Below, one piece after another: positions 45,303-54,728 of a stretch of 64,000 bases of DNA. The DNA lies in NCBI RefSeq assembly GCF_004359985.1, contig NZ_SMRO01000003.1, forward strand, positions 542,206-606,205. The letters are read 5' to 3'. Below the pieces are notes generated by a model, which had not been told where the DNA came from, did no database searches, and was given only the letters and a program-made list of their open reading frames with translations. Made by a program: the position numbers and the translations under genes. Numbering within the stretch: position 1 is the stretch's first letter; each line of letters begins with the position of its first letter. Origin of the DNA: Paraburkholderia flava (GTDB lineage: Bacteria > Pseudomonadota > Gammaproteobacteria > Burkholderiales > Burkholderiaceae).

Positions 45303-46091
45303 TTAGACCGAGCTTTCCAGAAACGTTTCAAGCAACGCAGCAAAACGATGAGACTGCTCGATGGGCGCAAGATGAGCGGCATCGAGTAATTCGAATTGTG
45401 CGCCTTTAATTGCATTTGCGATGGCCTGAGTTGCAGCCGGCGGTGTGCCCGTATCGTGACGGCCGGCTACAGCGAGCGTCGGCACGCGCAGTTCCGCGAG
45501 ACGGTCGCGCACGTCGAAGTCGCGCAGTGCCTCGCAGGCGCGTGCATAACCTTCGGGCGGCGTATGCAGCAGCACGTCGCGAATCTGTTCGACCGCTTCG
45601 GGATGCGCGGTCGAGAAATCGGGCGTCAGCCAGCGACCGATTGTCGCAGGCGCGAGCGCGGCGATCCCTTCGCGGCGCACGGTCGCGGCCCGTTGGTCCC
45701 ATGTCGAACGGCCTTCGGGTGGTGTGCCGGCGGTGGTGTCGGCGAGCGTCAGCGTGTCGACGCGGTCGGGGAAGTCGAGCGCGAACTGCTGCGCGATCAT
45801 GCCGCCCATCGACATCCCTAACAGATGCGTACGCGCTACGCCAAGCGCATCGAGCAGCGCACCGAGGTCGCGGGCGAGATCGGCAACACCAAAGCCATCC
45901 GATGCGACAGCCGTGCGACCGTGACCGCGCACGTCATAGCGCAGCACCGTGTAGTCATCTCGAAAATAGCCGGCGAACTGATCCCAGATCGAAAGATCGC
46001 CGCCCAGTTGATGCACGAACGTCAGCCAGGGGCCGCCGCCTTCGTTGCTGAGGACATAACGCGTGTCGATACCGTTCAGGTTCAGTTGCAT
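45303..46091 (-). CDS. Alpha/beta hydrolase, 3-oxoadipate enol-lactonase-like
   Basis: The 262-residue protein resembles PcaD: FVHQLGGDLSIWDQFAGYFRDDYTVLRYDVRGHGRT (about 25-60), nucleophile Ser in LLGMSMGGMIAQQFAL, Asp in VAGRHDTGTPPA, and His in LLDAAHLAPIEQ. PcaD hydrolyses 3-oxoadipate enol-lactone in the protocatechuate pathway, but no other pca gene is nearby, so the substrate remains open. GGAG lies before the ATG at 46091. The upstream frame is open but has no supporting site. Confidence 0.8.
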   Translation of the reverse strand: MQLNLNGIDTRYVLSNEGGGPWLTFVHQLGGDLSIWDQFAGYFRDDYTVLRYDVRGHGRTAVASDGFGVADLARDLGALLDALGVARTHLLGMSMGGMIAQQFALDFPDRVDTLTLADTTAGTPPEGRSTWDQRAATVRREGIAALAPATIGRWLTPDFSTAHPEAVEQIRDVLLHTPPEGYARACEALRDFDVRDRLAELRVPTLAVAGRHDTGTPPAATQAIANAIKGAQFELLDAAHLAPIEQSHRFAALLETFLESSV

Positions 46092-46254
46092 GCGGACTCC
46101 GTCTGGAAAGTGAGGCGGTGAACAGAAGCCGTCGCACGAAATGGGCCTGTGTCGGGTTGGGCATTTCGTGCGGCGGGTGTGTTGGCGCGTGTCTTTGTCG
46201 TGCGAACGCTCGCGCGGGGCGAAGTTCAACGATCGACCGAAGACCTGTTCGAGA

Positions 46255-47517
46255 TCAGGGCTTTTCGCTTTCGGGCGGGGTGTCGGCTGTGGGTGCCGGT
46301 GCGGCAGGCGTGTCCGCGTTGCCGGTGGGGTTGCTTTGCGCATTGGCCGACGATGCATTGCCCGCTGCGCCGTTCGCATCGGCTGCCGTGAGCTTGCCGC
46401 GCCACAGGAGTTCGATCTGCGTGCCGTTCGGTTCGGTTTGCACGAGCCGCGCCGGCAACCAGCCGAGCGATGGCGCGAGCCACACGTCGATGCGTCGCGT
46501 GTCGCCTGCGTGACGCGGCAGCCGCATGAAGTGCTGCGCATCGATGAAGCCTTGCGCGGTGCGCACTGTCTCGTCGCCGATCGTCTCGATCGGCCAGATC
46601 TCGCCGCTGTCGTTGTCGGCGACGTAGAACTGTCGGGTCACGCCCGGCTTGTACGCATCCGGATCGCCGCGCACGAGGCTCGCGAGCTGCATCACCATAC
46701 TGAAACGGTCCTGCGCGCCGTCGGGCAGCGCGAGCGTCGTCGGCGTGCGCGTGAACGCGATCTGCTTGTCGGTGCGATTGAAGATCGTCACGTCTTCCGC
46801 GCGCCGGCCGCGTTTCTCGATGTACTGATCCGGCGCGAGACCGAACGCATCGACGCGGCCATGACTCGAGTAGCTGAACGTACCGACGAACGGCACCGGC
46901 ATCGACACGATCATCTCGTAATGCTGGCCGTCGCTGGTCCAGTGGATCGTGCCCGGTTGATTGCGCACGCCGTTGTAGAACGTGTCGTATTGCATGTCGC
47001 TGGAAGGGGGCACCGAGAATTTCACGCCCGATGCGGCATGCGGTGCGCTGGCTGCGGCTGGTGCGGATGCGTTTGCCGTTGCACTCGCTGCGGCGTTTGC
47101 TACGCCGGACGCAGCCGTGCCCGCCGATGCAGATGCCGACGCTGCCTGTGGAGCCGATGCCGCTTCCGGCACAGCGGGCGTAGGCGCGGCCGGTTCGGAA
47201 CGCGTCGCCGTCAGCACGTGTTCACGCGGCGCTCGGGCGGGCGCACGCGCGGGAGTCGGTGCAGGTTTCGGTGCGGCGTGCGGTTCGGCGGCAGGCTGCT
47301 GTGCGATGCGCTCCGGTTTCAGCAACGCGATTTCGACCGGCGCATGCGCGGCTTCGATCGGTTCAAACGTTTCGCGATGACGCTCGACCCACTGCGCGGC
47401 GATCCAGTGCAGACCCAGCACCGCGACGAGCACCGCGATCCAGCGCACCGCACGCGCACGCGACCGCCTCGCGTTGGGCGGCGGAGTCGGGCGACGGGAG
47501 AGCGTGGATGACGACAT
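46255..47517 (-). CDS. DUF3108-domain membrane-anchored protein
   Basis: The 420-residue protein has a basic N-terminus (MSSSTLSRRPTPPPNARRSRARA), one membrane helix (about 24-41; VRWIAVLVAVLGLHWIAA), a long Ala/Pro/Ser-rich linker (about 50-165), and a periplasmic DUF3108 domain (about 175-385; YDTFYNGVRNQPGTIHWTSDGQHYEMIVSM, QDRFSMVMQLASLVRG, DVWLAPSLGWLPARLVQTEPNGTQIELLWRG). The domain is a beta-barrel-like fold of unknown role. The acidic Pro-rich C-terminus is low complexity. It stands 163 bases before the lactonase-like gene. Confidence 0.85.
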   Translation of the reverse strand: MSSSTLSRRPTPPPNARRSRARAVRWIAVLVAVLGLHWIAAQWVERHRETFEPIEAAHAPVEIALLKPERIAQQPAAEPHAAPKPAPTPARAPARAPREHVLTATRSEPAAPTPAVPEAASAPQAASASASAGTAASGVANAAASATANASAPAAASAPHAASGVKFSVPPSSDMQYDTFYNGVRNQPGTIHWTSDGQHYEMIVSMPVPFVGTFSYSSHGRVDAFGLAPDQYIEKRGRRAEDVTIFNRTDKQIAFTRTPTTLALPDGAQDRFSMVMQLASLVRGDPDAYKPGVTRQFYVADNDSGEIWPIETIGDETVRTAQGFIDAQHFMRLPRHAGDTRRIDVWLAPSLGWLPARLVQTEPNGTQIELLWRGKLTAADANGAAGNASSANAQSNPTGNADTPAAPAPTADTPPESEKP

Positions 47518-47652
47518 GCGAAGTGTCGGTTCGGATCGAAACGGTGCGGTGAGTGGATGGAGCGAGGTTCGACCGCACGCCGGCGCCCGATGTTCCTGCT
47601 GAAAGATATCGTGAGCTATCGGTGTGGAAAACCACGCCAGTCATGCTGCGGC

Positions 47653-48573
47653 TCAACGCGGCGTCGGACTATACCCCAGTTCATACGACAGTCTCAGCGC
47701 GCATTCGCGCAGCGCCGTATCGATCTCGCCGCCCCAGCGGATATCGAACGCTCCTTCGTGACCGAGTGCGATCAGACCGAGCGCGAGATCGCCGGTTGCA
47801 TCGAAGACCGGCATGCAGAACGCGTGGATCGTCGCGAGCAGCATCCCTTCGACGCGGGCCGCTTCGTGCTCGCGCACGTCCGCGAGCGTGCGTTCGACGT
47901 CGTCGAGCGTATGAGGCGTGTCGGTGCGCGCCGACCGATGCGAGGCCGCGAGTTCGCGCTCGATGATCTCCGCGGTCTTGCTGCGCGGCAGATACGCGGC
48001 GAACAGCAGGCCGGTCGCGGAACCAAGCAGCGGCATCACGTCGCCGAGTTTCAGCGAGGCCTTCGCGGGATGGCTTGATTCCATCCAGTGAACGACGGTC
48101 GGCCCCTGGTTGCCCCACACCGCGATGCCGACCGTCATGTCGAACCGGTCATGCAGTTCCGCGAGCGCCACGCGCGCGAGCTTCACGCCGTCGACGCGCG
48201 CGAGCCGCGCCAGTCCCAGTTGCAACGCGAACCCACCGAGCTCGTAGCGTCCCGACAGTGGATCCTGTGCGACCACGCCGAGTCGCGCGAAGCTGACCAG
48301 ATAGCGATGCGCTTTCGCAGGGCTCATGCCCGCGCGCTGCGCGAGGTCGCGCAGCATCATCGCGCGCGGCTCGCGCGTGAGTACGTCGAGCAGCCGGAAG
48401 CCGACTTCGATCGACTGGATGCCCAGGCGCAGTTTTTCTTCGCTGCCGTCGGCAGCGCCGTTTGCTTCGTCGTCGTCCGTGTCTGACGGCGCAGCCGGCG
48501 ACGATGCGGATGCATCCGACGCAGCGGCGGCAGACGGACGACGGGCACTGCGAGGGCGGGCAGATGACGACAT
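47653..48573 (-). CDS. IclR-family transcriptional regulator
   Basis: The 306-residue protein has an Ala/Ser/Asp-rich N-terminal extension (1-45), a winged helix-turn-helix (about 50-112; IQSIEVGFRLLDVLTREPRAMMLRDLAQRAGMSPAKAHRYLVSFARLGVV) and an IclR effector domain (about 125-295; GLLFAAYLPR and FCMPVFDATGDLALGLIALGHEG). It is divergent from the fumarylacetoacetase-family gene at 48702, with 128 bases between, which makes that gene its likely target. The effector is probably an aromatic or short organic acid. Confidence 0.88.
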   Translation of the reverse strand: MSSSARPRSARRPSAAAASDASASSPAAPSDTDDDEANGAADGSEEKLRLGIQSIEVGFRLLDVLTREPRAMMLRDLAQRAGMSPAKAHRYLVSFARLGVVAQDPLSGRYELGGFALQLGLARLARVDGVKLARVALAELHDRFDMTVGIAVWGNQGPTVVHWMESSHPAKASLKLGDVMPLLGSATGLLFAAYLPRSKTAEIIERELAASHRSARTDTPHTLDDVERTLADVREHEAARVEGMLLATIHAFCMPVFDATGDLALGLIALGHEGAFDIRWGGEIDTALRECALRLSYELGYSPTPR

Positions 48574-48701
48574 GAGCGGAGCGTGGCGCGCACCACAAAG
48601 GCACGCGATAAACAGCGATGAAAGAAGGCGCGTTTGGGGCGCGTCGATTCACCATCGTAGAATAGATTCCTTCTACCGTCACCCTTACTGCTCATCCCTC
48701 T

Positions 48702-49694
48702 ATGAAACTTGCCTCGCTGAAGGACGGCACGCGCGACGGTCAGCTGATCGTCGTGTCCCGCGACCTGCATACCGCGGCGATCGCCGACGCGATCGTGCCG
48801 ACGCTGCAGCGCGCCCTCGACGACTGGACCTTCTACGCGCCGCAACTGCACGATCTGTACGATGCGCTGAACCAGGGCCGCGCGCGCAACACGTTCGCGT
48901 TCGATGCAAAAGACTGCATGGCGCCGCTGCCGCGCGCGTTCCAGTGGGCCGATGGGTCGTCGTATGTGAATCACGTCGAGCTGGTGCGCCGTGCGCGCGG
49001 CGCCGACATGCCGCCCGAGTTCTGGACCGACCCGCTGATGTACCAGGGCGGCAGCGACGACTTCATCGGACCGCGCGACGACGTCCTGTGCGCATCCGAG
49101 GAATACGGCATCGACTTCGAGGCCGAGGTCGCGGTGATCACCGGCGACGTACCGATGACAGCGACGCCCGACCAGGCATTGCGGCGCATACGGCTCGTGA
49201 CGCTCGTCAACGACGTGTCGCTACGCAACCTGATTCCCGCCGAACTCGCGAAGGGCTTCGGCTTTTTTCAGAGCAAGCCGGCGACGTCGTTTGCACCGGT
49301 TGCCGTCATGCCCGACGAACTCGGCGAGCACTGGCGCGAAGGTCGCGTGCATCGTCCGATGATCGTTCACTGGAACGGCAAGAAAGTCGGCCAGCCCGAC
49401 GCGGGCACCGACATGGTGTTTCACTTCGGCCAGCTGATCGCGCACGCGGCGAAGACGCGCAGCCTGCGGGCCGGGTCGATCGTCGGTTCGGGCACCGTGT
49501 CGAACAAGGACGCGAAGCGCGGCTACTGCTGCATCGCCGAGAAGCGTTGCCTCGAAACGATCGAACACGGCGCGCCGCAGACCGAGTTCATGAAGTACGG
49601 CGATACCGTGAAGATCGAGATGTTCGACGAGGCGGGCAAGTCGATCTTCGGGGCGATCGAGCAGTCGATTGCGCCGCTCGATGGGGCGGGTTGA
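48702..49694 (+). CDS. Fumarylacetoacetate hydrolase family protein
   Basis: The 330-residue protein carries the FAH C-terminal domain (about 75-325): metal-binding acidic residues in EEYGIDFEAEVAVITGDV (about 143-160), LVNDVSLRNLIP, the flexible FFQSKPATSFAPVAVMPDELG, and IVGSGTVSNKDAKRGY. This matches the long FAH-like group that includes true fumarylacetoacetases of bacteria (tyrosine degradation) and acylpyruvases. No homogentisate dioxygenase or maleylacetoacetate isomerase gene lies beside it. It is divergent from the IclR regulator. Confidence 0.86.
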   Translation: MKLASLKDGTRDGQLIVVSRDLHTAAIADAIVPTLQRALDDWTFYAPQLHDLYDALNQGRARNTFAFDAKDCMAPLPRAFQWADGSSYVNHVELVRRARGADMPPEFWTDPLMYQGGSDDFIGPRDDVLCASEEYGIDFEAEVAVITGDVPMTATPDQALRRIRLVTLVNDVSLRNLIPAELAKGFGFFQSKPATSFAPVAVMPDELGEHWREGRVHRPMIVHWNGKKVGQPDAGTDMVFHFGQLIAHAAKTRSLRAGSIVGSGTVSNKDAKRGYCCIAEKRCLETIEHGAPQTEFMKYGDTVKIEMFDEAGKSIFGAIEQSIAPLDGAG

Positions 49695-49881
49695 GCGTAC
49701 GCCGAACGGCCACAGCCACACCTCACCGAAAGGGTTTCGCCCGATGCCGGTCCGCCGCCTGCCCGCTACACTGGCTGACGCGCGACACGGGACGCGCGCC
49801 GGACACCCAACGCGTACGACAGTCTGCGTACGCGTATAGAGGACAGCCGGCATCGATAACGGACACGCTGAGGAGACACGC

Positions 49882-51075
49882 ATGCTGCGATCGCGCACGG
49901 TGAGGACGACGGGAACGGCGCGCTGGTCCGCGTCCTTGCGATGGACCGGCGCATGGGTCCTGGGCACGCTGCCCGCACTTGCACTCGCGCAGGTGAAGAT
50001 CGGACTGGTGCTGTCGCTGACCGGTCCTGCCGCGTCGCTCGGCATTCCCGCACGCGACACGTCCACGCTGTTTCCTAAAGAGATCGCCGGCCAGAAGGTC
50101 GAGTACATCGTGCTCGACGATGCGTCCGACACGACGCTCGCCGTGCAGGACACGCGCAAGCTGATCTCCGAAAATCACGTCGATGCGATCATCGGTTCGT
50201 CGATCACGCCGAACTCGCTCGCGATGATCGACGTGGTCGCCGAGGGCGAGACGCCGACGATCTCGCTGGCGTCGTCGTCGAAGATCATCGAGCCCGTCGA
50301 CGCGAAACGCCGCTGGATGTTCAAGACCCCGCAGACCGACGCGATGATGGCGTCCGCGATCACCGAGCACGCGAGCGAGCACGGCGTGAAGACGATCGCG
50401 TACATCGGCCAGGCGGATGCGCTCGGCGAGACGTTCTATACGGAGGTCGCGAAGTTCGCGGAGCTGCATCACATCCGCATGGTCGCGAACGAACGCTTCA
50501 ACCGCACGGACCCGAGCGTCACCGGCCAGATCCTGAAAATTCTCGCGGCGAATCCGGATGCGGTGGTGGTGGGCGCGGCAGGCACGCCGGCCGCGCTGCC
50601 GCCGAAGACGCTGATCGCGCGCGGCTACAAGGGCAAGATCTATCATAACCATGGGGTCGGCAATAACGACTTCCTGCGCGTTTGCGGCACCGACTGCAAC
50701 GGCACGTTCCTGCCTGCGAGCCCGGTACTGGTCGCCGCGCAACTGCCGGCGGATCATCCGGCAAAGCGTCTCGCGCTCGACTACATCGCGCGCTTCGAAG
50801 CGTTGCGCGGACCGGGCAGCGTGTCGGCGTTCGGTTCGTACACGTGGGATGCCGGCCTGCTGCTCGCGAACGCGATACCGGTCGCGTTGAAAAGCGGCGC
50901 ACCGGGTACGCCCGCGTTTCGCCATGCGCTGCGCGACGCGCTCGAAGCGACGCACGGCCTCGCCGATACCAACGGACTCGTCAACATGAGCCCGACCGAT
51001 CATCTTGGGCTCGACCAGCGCGCCCGCGTGATGGTGCAGATCCGCGACGCGAAGTGGGTCTACCAGCCGCGCTGA
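49882..51075 (+). CDS. Branched-chain amino acid-type ABC transporter binding protein (LivK-like)
   Basis: The 397-residue periplasmic protein has a signal peptide ending near ALALAQ (about residue 36) and the type I fold: [22 protein letters not shown] (about 38-59), [19 protein letters not shown], and [16 protein letters not shown]. LivK-like proteins bind branched-chain or aromatic amino acids or aromatic acids. No permease or ATPase genes adjoin, so it is an orphan binding subunit. Two Cys in [11 protein letters not shown] may form a disulfide. The crotonase-family gene follows after 35 bases and may be co-transcribed. Confidence 0.88.
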   Translation: MLRSRTVRTTGTARWSASLRWTGAWVLGTLPALALAQVKIGLVLSLTGPAASLGIPARDTSTLFPKEIAGQKVEYIVLDDASDTTLAVQDTRKLISENHVDAIIGSSITPNSLAMIDVVAEGETPTISLASSSKIIEPVDAKRRWMFKTPQTDAMMASAITEHASEHGVKTIAYIGQADALGETFYTEVAKFAELHHIRMVANERFNRTDPSVTGQILKILAANPDAVVVGAAGTPAALPPKTLIARGYKGKIYHNHGVGNNDFLRVCGTDCNGTFLPASPVLVAAQLPADHPAKRLALDYIARFEALRGPGSVSAFGSYTWDAGLLLANAIPVALKSGAPGTPAFRHALRDALEATHGLADTNGLVNMSPTDHLGLDQRARVMVQIRDAKWVYQPR

Positions 51076-51110
51076 CGTCCACGGGGTTTCATCGATTTTT
51101 GGAAAACGCC

Positions 51111-51983
51111 ATGCCGCAAGAACCGTCTGCTTCGTCCGCCACGCCTTCAACCTCTGCAGGCAATCCCGCGCCGTATGAGCGTTACACGTCGCTGCAACTG
51201 CGGCGTCATCCGCACGGGATTCTCGAGATCGTGATGAACGGCGCGGGCGCGAATCGCAGCGGTCTTGCCACCGCCGATGCGCAGACGCATCGCGAGCTGG
51301 CCGAGATCTGGCGCGACGTCGATCGCGACGATGAAGTCCGTGTCGCGGTGATCCGTGGCGAAGGCAAAGGGTTTTCCGCTGGCGGCGATCTGCATCTCGT
51401 CGAAGAGATGGCGACGGACTTCGACGTGCGCACGCGCGTGTGGCGCGAGGCGCGCGATCTCGTCTACAACGTGATCAACTGCAGCAAGCCGATCGTGTCG
51501 GCGATGCATGGACCGGCGGTCGGCGCGGGGCTCGTTGCAGGGCTGCTCGCCGATATTTCGATTGCGGCGAAGTCGGCGCGGATCATCGATGGGCATACGC
51601 GTCTTGGCGTCGCGGCCGGCGATCACGCGGCGATCGTGTGGCCGCTGCTGTGCGGGATGGCGAAGGCCAAGTACTACCTGCTGCTGTGTGAGCCGGTGAG
51701 CGGCGAGGAAGCGGAGCGGATCGGCCTCGTATCGCTCGCCGTCGACGATGCCGACGTCGTGCCGAAAGCGTTCGAGGTCGCGGAGAAACTCGCGAACGGT
51801 TCGCAGACTGCGATCCGCTGGACCAAGTACGCGCTGAACAACTGGCTGCGTTCGGCGGGGCCGGCGTTCGATACATCCTTGGCGCTTGAGTTCATGGGCT
51901 TCGCCGGGCCCGATGTGCGCGAAGGGGTGAAGTCGCTGCGCGAGCGGCGTGCGCCGGATTTTCCAGGAGGTGAGCCGTTTTGA
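51111..51983 (+). CDS. Crotonase-superfamily enzyme (enoyl-CoA hydratase-like) without the hydratase glutamates
   Basis: The 290-residue protein has the crotonase fold with both oxyanion-hole segments, [10 protein letters not shown] (85-94) and GPAVGAG (134-140), so it should act on acyl-CoA. At the position of hydratase Glu144 (rat) it has Val142, and at Glu164 it has Thr163; instead Asp171 occurs in [14 protein letters not shown]. This subgroup is usually annotated as enoyl-CoA hydratase, but the residues argue for isomerase, hydrolase or lyase chemistry. An N-terminal Ser/Pro extension (1-22) precedes the domain. The ATG at 51111 follows a GGAA site and the gene probably shares a transcript with the LivK-type gene. 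Confidence 0.85.
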   Translation: MPQEPSASSATPSTSAGNPAPYERYTSLQLRRHPHGILEIVMNGAGANRSGLATADAQTHRELAEIWRDVDRDDEVRVAVIRGEGKGFSAGGDLHLVEEMATDFDVRTRVWREARDLVYNVINCSKPIVSAMHGPAVGAGLVAGLLADISIAAKSARIIDGHTRLGVAAGDHAAIVWPLLCGMAKAKYYLLLCEPVSGEEAERIGLVSLAVDDADVVPKAFEVAEKLANGSQTAIRWTKYALNNWLRSAGPAFDTSLALEFMGFAGPDVREGVKSLRERRAPDFPGGEPF

Positions 51984-52206
51984 GGTTAGTGCGGTGTGAT
52001 TTACGTCACGCGATTCGCGATGTCTCAACGCCACGCGACCTCCGTCGCCCGATAGGCGACGCGACGCATTCTGCTCGCCGCGCTTCAGCACCCACACGGT
52101 ATGATCGAACGCAACGCACGAACAGCGGAACAGCGCGTACGAACGGGCACGACGCTCGAATCGATTTGTCGATATCAGGATCAGTTTTCGGTGCGAGGAG
52201 AAATGC

Positions 52207-53004
52207 ATGACCGATAGACCCGGCGCTACGCCGCCCTTCCCCGGTTTCCCGGGGTTTCCTCCCGCCGAGATGGTCGACCGGATGTGGGACATGATGCGTC
52301 TCACGCCGTTCGGCACATCGTTTCCCGGTGGACAGCCCGGCGCGGCACAAAGCCTCGGACCGTCGCTGTCGATGATGTCGGACATGATGGCGCCGCTCAC
52401 GAACGTCGAGGAACTCGACAAGCGCATCACCGACATGCGCGCTGTCGAGCAATGGCTGAAGCTGAATCTGAACATGCTGCAGTCGGCGATCCAGGCGCTC
52501 GAAGTGCAGCGCGCGACGCTCGCTACGTTGCGGGCGTTTGGGGCGTCGTTCGCGCAGCCATCGGCTGGGGCGGGTGCTTCGCCTTCTCCGTCTCCGTGGT
52601 CGTCGCCCGCGAGCGGGTCGCCGTTTGCGAAGAAGGATCCCGAGCCTGCTGGTGCTTCTGCGTCTGCATCCGCTTCGAGCGAAAGCAGCGCGTCCAGCAA
52701 AGCCGCTGAAAGCAGCGAAGGCGCCGAAGGCGGCGCGCAGTCCGGGCAGGCATTCGATACATCGGGCTGGTGGAATCTGCTGCAGTCGCAGTTCAACCAG
52801 CTTGCGCAATTCGCGATGACGCAGCCTGGTGCGCAAGGTGCTGCGGCGAGCGAGGCGCCTTCGTCGAGCGCGGCGAAGCCTGCCGCAGCGAAACGTCCTG
52901 CAGCGAAGCGTGCGGCAAGCAGCAAGCCGTCGGGCGGCGCAAAGGAAAGCAGTGAACCCCGCACGACGCGCGGCGCAAAGAAAGCGCCGCCGCAGCCCGA
53001 GTGA
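52207..53004 (+). CDS. phaM: PhaM-family polyhydroxyalkanoate granule protein
   Basis: PhaM of Cupriavidus activates PHA synthase and tethers PHB granules to the nucleoid. The 265-residue protein has a Pro/Gly/Phe-rich N-terminus (PPFPGFPGFPPAEMVDRMWDMM), the conserved helical core EELDKRITDMRAVEQWLKLNLNMLQSAIQALEVQRATLATLRAFG (about 77-121), a Ser/Ala/Pro linker, and a Lys/Arg/Ala-rich C-terminal tail (about 225-265; AKPAAAKRPAAKRAA) of the histone H1-like type expected to bind DNA. The family match is good. No phaC, phaB or phasin gene is in the window; the thiolase at 25341 could supply precursor. Confidence 0.85.
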   Translation: MTDRPGATPPFPGFPGFPPAEMVDRMWDMMRLTPFGTSFPGGQPGAAQSLGPSLSMMSDMMAPLTNVEELDKRITDMRAVEQWLKLNLNMLQSAIQALEVQRATLATLRAFGASFAQPSAGAGASPSPSPWSSPASGSPFAKKDPEPAGASASASASSESSASSKAAESSEGAEGGAQSGQAFDTSGWWNLLQSQFNQLAQFAMTQPGAQGAAASEAPSSSAAKPAAAKRPAAKRAASSKPSGGAKESSEPRTTRGAKKAPPQPE

Positions 53005-53033
53005 AACCGCGCGGCCACGGCGGGGCGTGACGC

Positions 53034-54239
53034 ATGCGGCTCGCGCTCGTGCTGATGGGAGGCGGCGCGCGGGCGGCTTATCAGGCCGGCTCGCTTGTCG
53101 CGCTCGCGCAGATCGCGCGCGAGGTCGCACCCGCGCATCGCGCGTCGCCGTTTCGTGTGGTGTGCGGGACGTCGGCGGGAGCGATCAACGCGACGTCGAT
53201 CGCCAGTCACGCCGACGATTTCCTGCACGGGGCCGAACGGCTCGTCGATGTGTGGTCGAGCATGCGCGCGAATCGCGTGTATCGCACGGACTGGCCGGGC
53301 GTCGTCGGCGCGGGTGCGCGCTGGCTCGCGGCGATGACGGTCGGTTGGGCGGCGCGTCGCTCGCCGCGCGCGCTGTTCGACAATACGCCGCTCGAGGGGC
53401 TGCTGCATGACGCGCTGAGCTTCCACCGGATCGAGCAGATGCTCGAGTCGCGCGCGCTGCACGCGCTGTCGGTTACGGCGCTCAGCTATTCGTCGGGGCG
53501 GCATCTGACGTTCTATCAGGCAAGCGAGCCGATTCACGCATGGCGACGCGCACAGCGCACAGCGCGGATGGTCGCGCTGACGCCCGCGCATCTGCTCGCA
53601 TCGTCTGCGATTCCGTTTATCTTTCCGGCGGTGCGGCTCGAGGTCGATGGGCATCACGAGTATTTCGGCGACGGCTCGATTCGCCAGATCGCGCCGCTCA
53701 GTCCCGCGATCCACTTCGGCGCGGATCGCATCGTCGTGATCGGCGCGGCGGCGGTGCGTCCCGAAGTGCCGGCGACCGCGCCGGAAAACGGCTACCCGTC
53801 GCTCGCGCAGATCGGCCAGCAGGTTCTGGCGAGCGTGTTTCTCGATTCGATCGGCGCGGACATCGAGCGGATCGAGCATGTGAACCGGATGGTGCTGCAA
53901 CTGCCGCACGTCGTCGAACCGGAAAGCGGCTGGCGCCACGTCGACGTGATCGCGATCGCGCCGAGCGAGCGCATCGAGCTGATCGCCGCGCGACATCTGA
54001 AGCGCCTGCCGCTGACGGTGCGTGGGCTGCTCGGCGCGGTGGGCGGGAATCGCGCGTCGGGCGCGTCGTTCGCGAGCTATCTATTGTTCGAAGGCGAATT
54101 CACGCGTGAACTGATCGACCTCGGCCGACGCGACACGCTGGCGCGTCGCGACGAACTCGCCGCATGGATCGAGCGCGCAGACAATGACCTCCATGGCAAC
54201 CACGGCGGCGATGGCCGCAACGGTCACGGCGCCGGATGA
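53034..54239 (+). CDS. Patatin-like phospholipase
   Basis: The 401-residue protein has the patatin catalytic dyad: nucleophile Ser47 in VCGTSAGAINA (GXSXG) and Asp213 in YFGDGSIRQ, with the oxyanion loop MGGGARAAYQAG (8-19) at the N-terminus. These enzymes deacylate phospholipids or other acyl lipids. A GGGxR loop with no signal peptide suggests a cytosolic or inner-leaflet enzyme. It follows phaM after 29 bases on the same strand; a link to the phospholipid layer of PHA granules is an interesting but unproven idea. The C-terminal Asn/Gly/His-rich tail (about 387-401) is low complexity. Confidence 0.88.
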   Translation: MRLALVLMGGGARAAYQAGSLVALAQIAREVAPAHRASPFRVVCGTSAGAINATSIASHADDFLHGAERLVDVWSSMRANRVYRTDWPGVVGAGARWLAAMTVGWAARRSPRALFDNTPLEGLLHDALSFHRIEQMLESRALHALSVTALSYSSGRHLTFYQASEPIHAWRRAQRTARMVALTPAHLLASSAIPFIFPAVRLEVDGHHEYFGDGSIRQIAPLSPAIHFGADRIVVIGAAAVRPEVPATAPENGYPSLAQIGQQVLASVFLDSIGADIERIEHVNRMVLQLPHVVEPESGWRHVDVIAIAPSERIELIAARHLKRLPLTVRGLLGAVGGNRASGASFASYLLFEGEFTRELIDLGRRDTLARRDELAAWIERADNDLHGNHGGDGRNGHGAG

Positions 54240-54728
54240 AGCGAGAGCGCCGTCGGCATTCCACCGATACCCACGCGATATTCGCGCGGTATCCGAACGA
54301 TATCCACGCCGCATTGGCGCGGCATCTAGCCGCCTGGGTTCGCAGGCCGGCGGCCGGTCAAAGCACAGCCCCACGCACGGCCTTTCCAGCAGGGGAAAAG
54401 CGTCATGTTCGCGTGCTATCATGCATTGAGCTTTCAGTATCGTCGGGCGCACGATAACAACCCACGAACCGCCCGTTCCGTCGGCCCAGGCAAGGGACTT
54501 CCCTCCACCCACGGCTGACCGCGTGGCGGTCGCCGCCCCGCACAAGAACTCCGGTTTTCGCAAGTGCACATCGAATGCAGACGCTTCTTTGCGACACGCC
54601 TGCATCTAGGCACCCGATTACCGCGTAAAATTGAACATTGAGCCCGTGAAGGTGCGGTTTTCGTTCGTTAGCCGCAACAGTAGCCAGCCACATCAAGACG
54701 TCGCAACGCGCAGAACAGGGGTGGGAAT
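54240..54728. other. Intergenic region without a recognised gene
   Basis: 489 bases between the patatin and ferritin-like genes. No open frame has a ribosome site and plausible composition. The inverted repeat TATCGT-N7-ACGATA (54438-54456) is the only clear dyad. The AT-richer stretch near 54622-54650 (TAAAATTGAACATTGAG) may contain the promoter of the gene at 54729. Confidence 0.5.

Noticed and set aside
52043..52061. Hairpin CGTCGCC-CGATA-GGCGACG after the crotonase gene
   Set aside because: No T tract follows; too weak to call as a terminator.
51147..53996. A 949-codon minus-strand open frame over the crotonase, phaM and patatin genes
   Set aside because: Composition is antisense-type; three recognisable genes with motifs occupy the other strand.
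54236..54457. 73-codon open frame after the patatin gene
   Set aside because: It overlaps the patatin stop, has no ribosome site of note, and reads as Arg-rich non-coding sequence.
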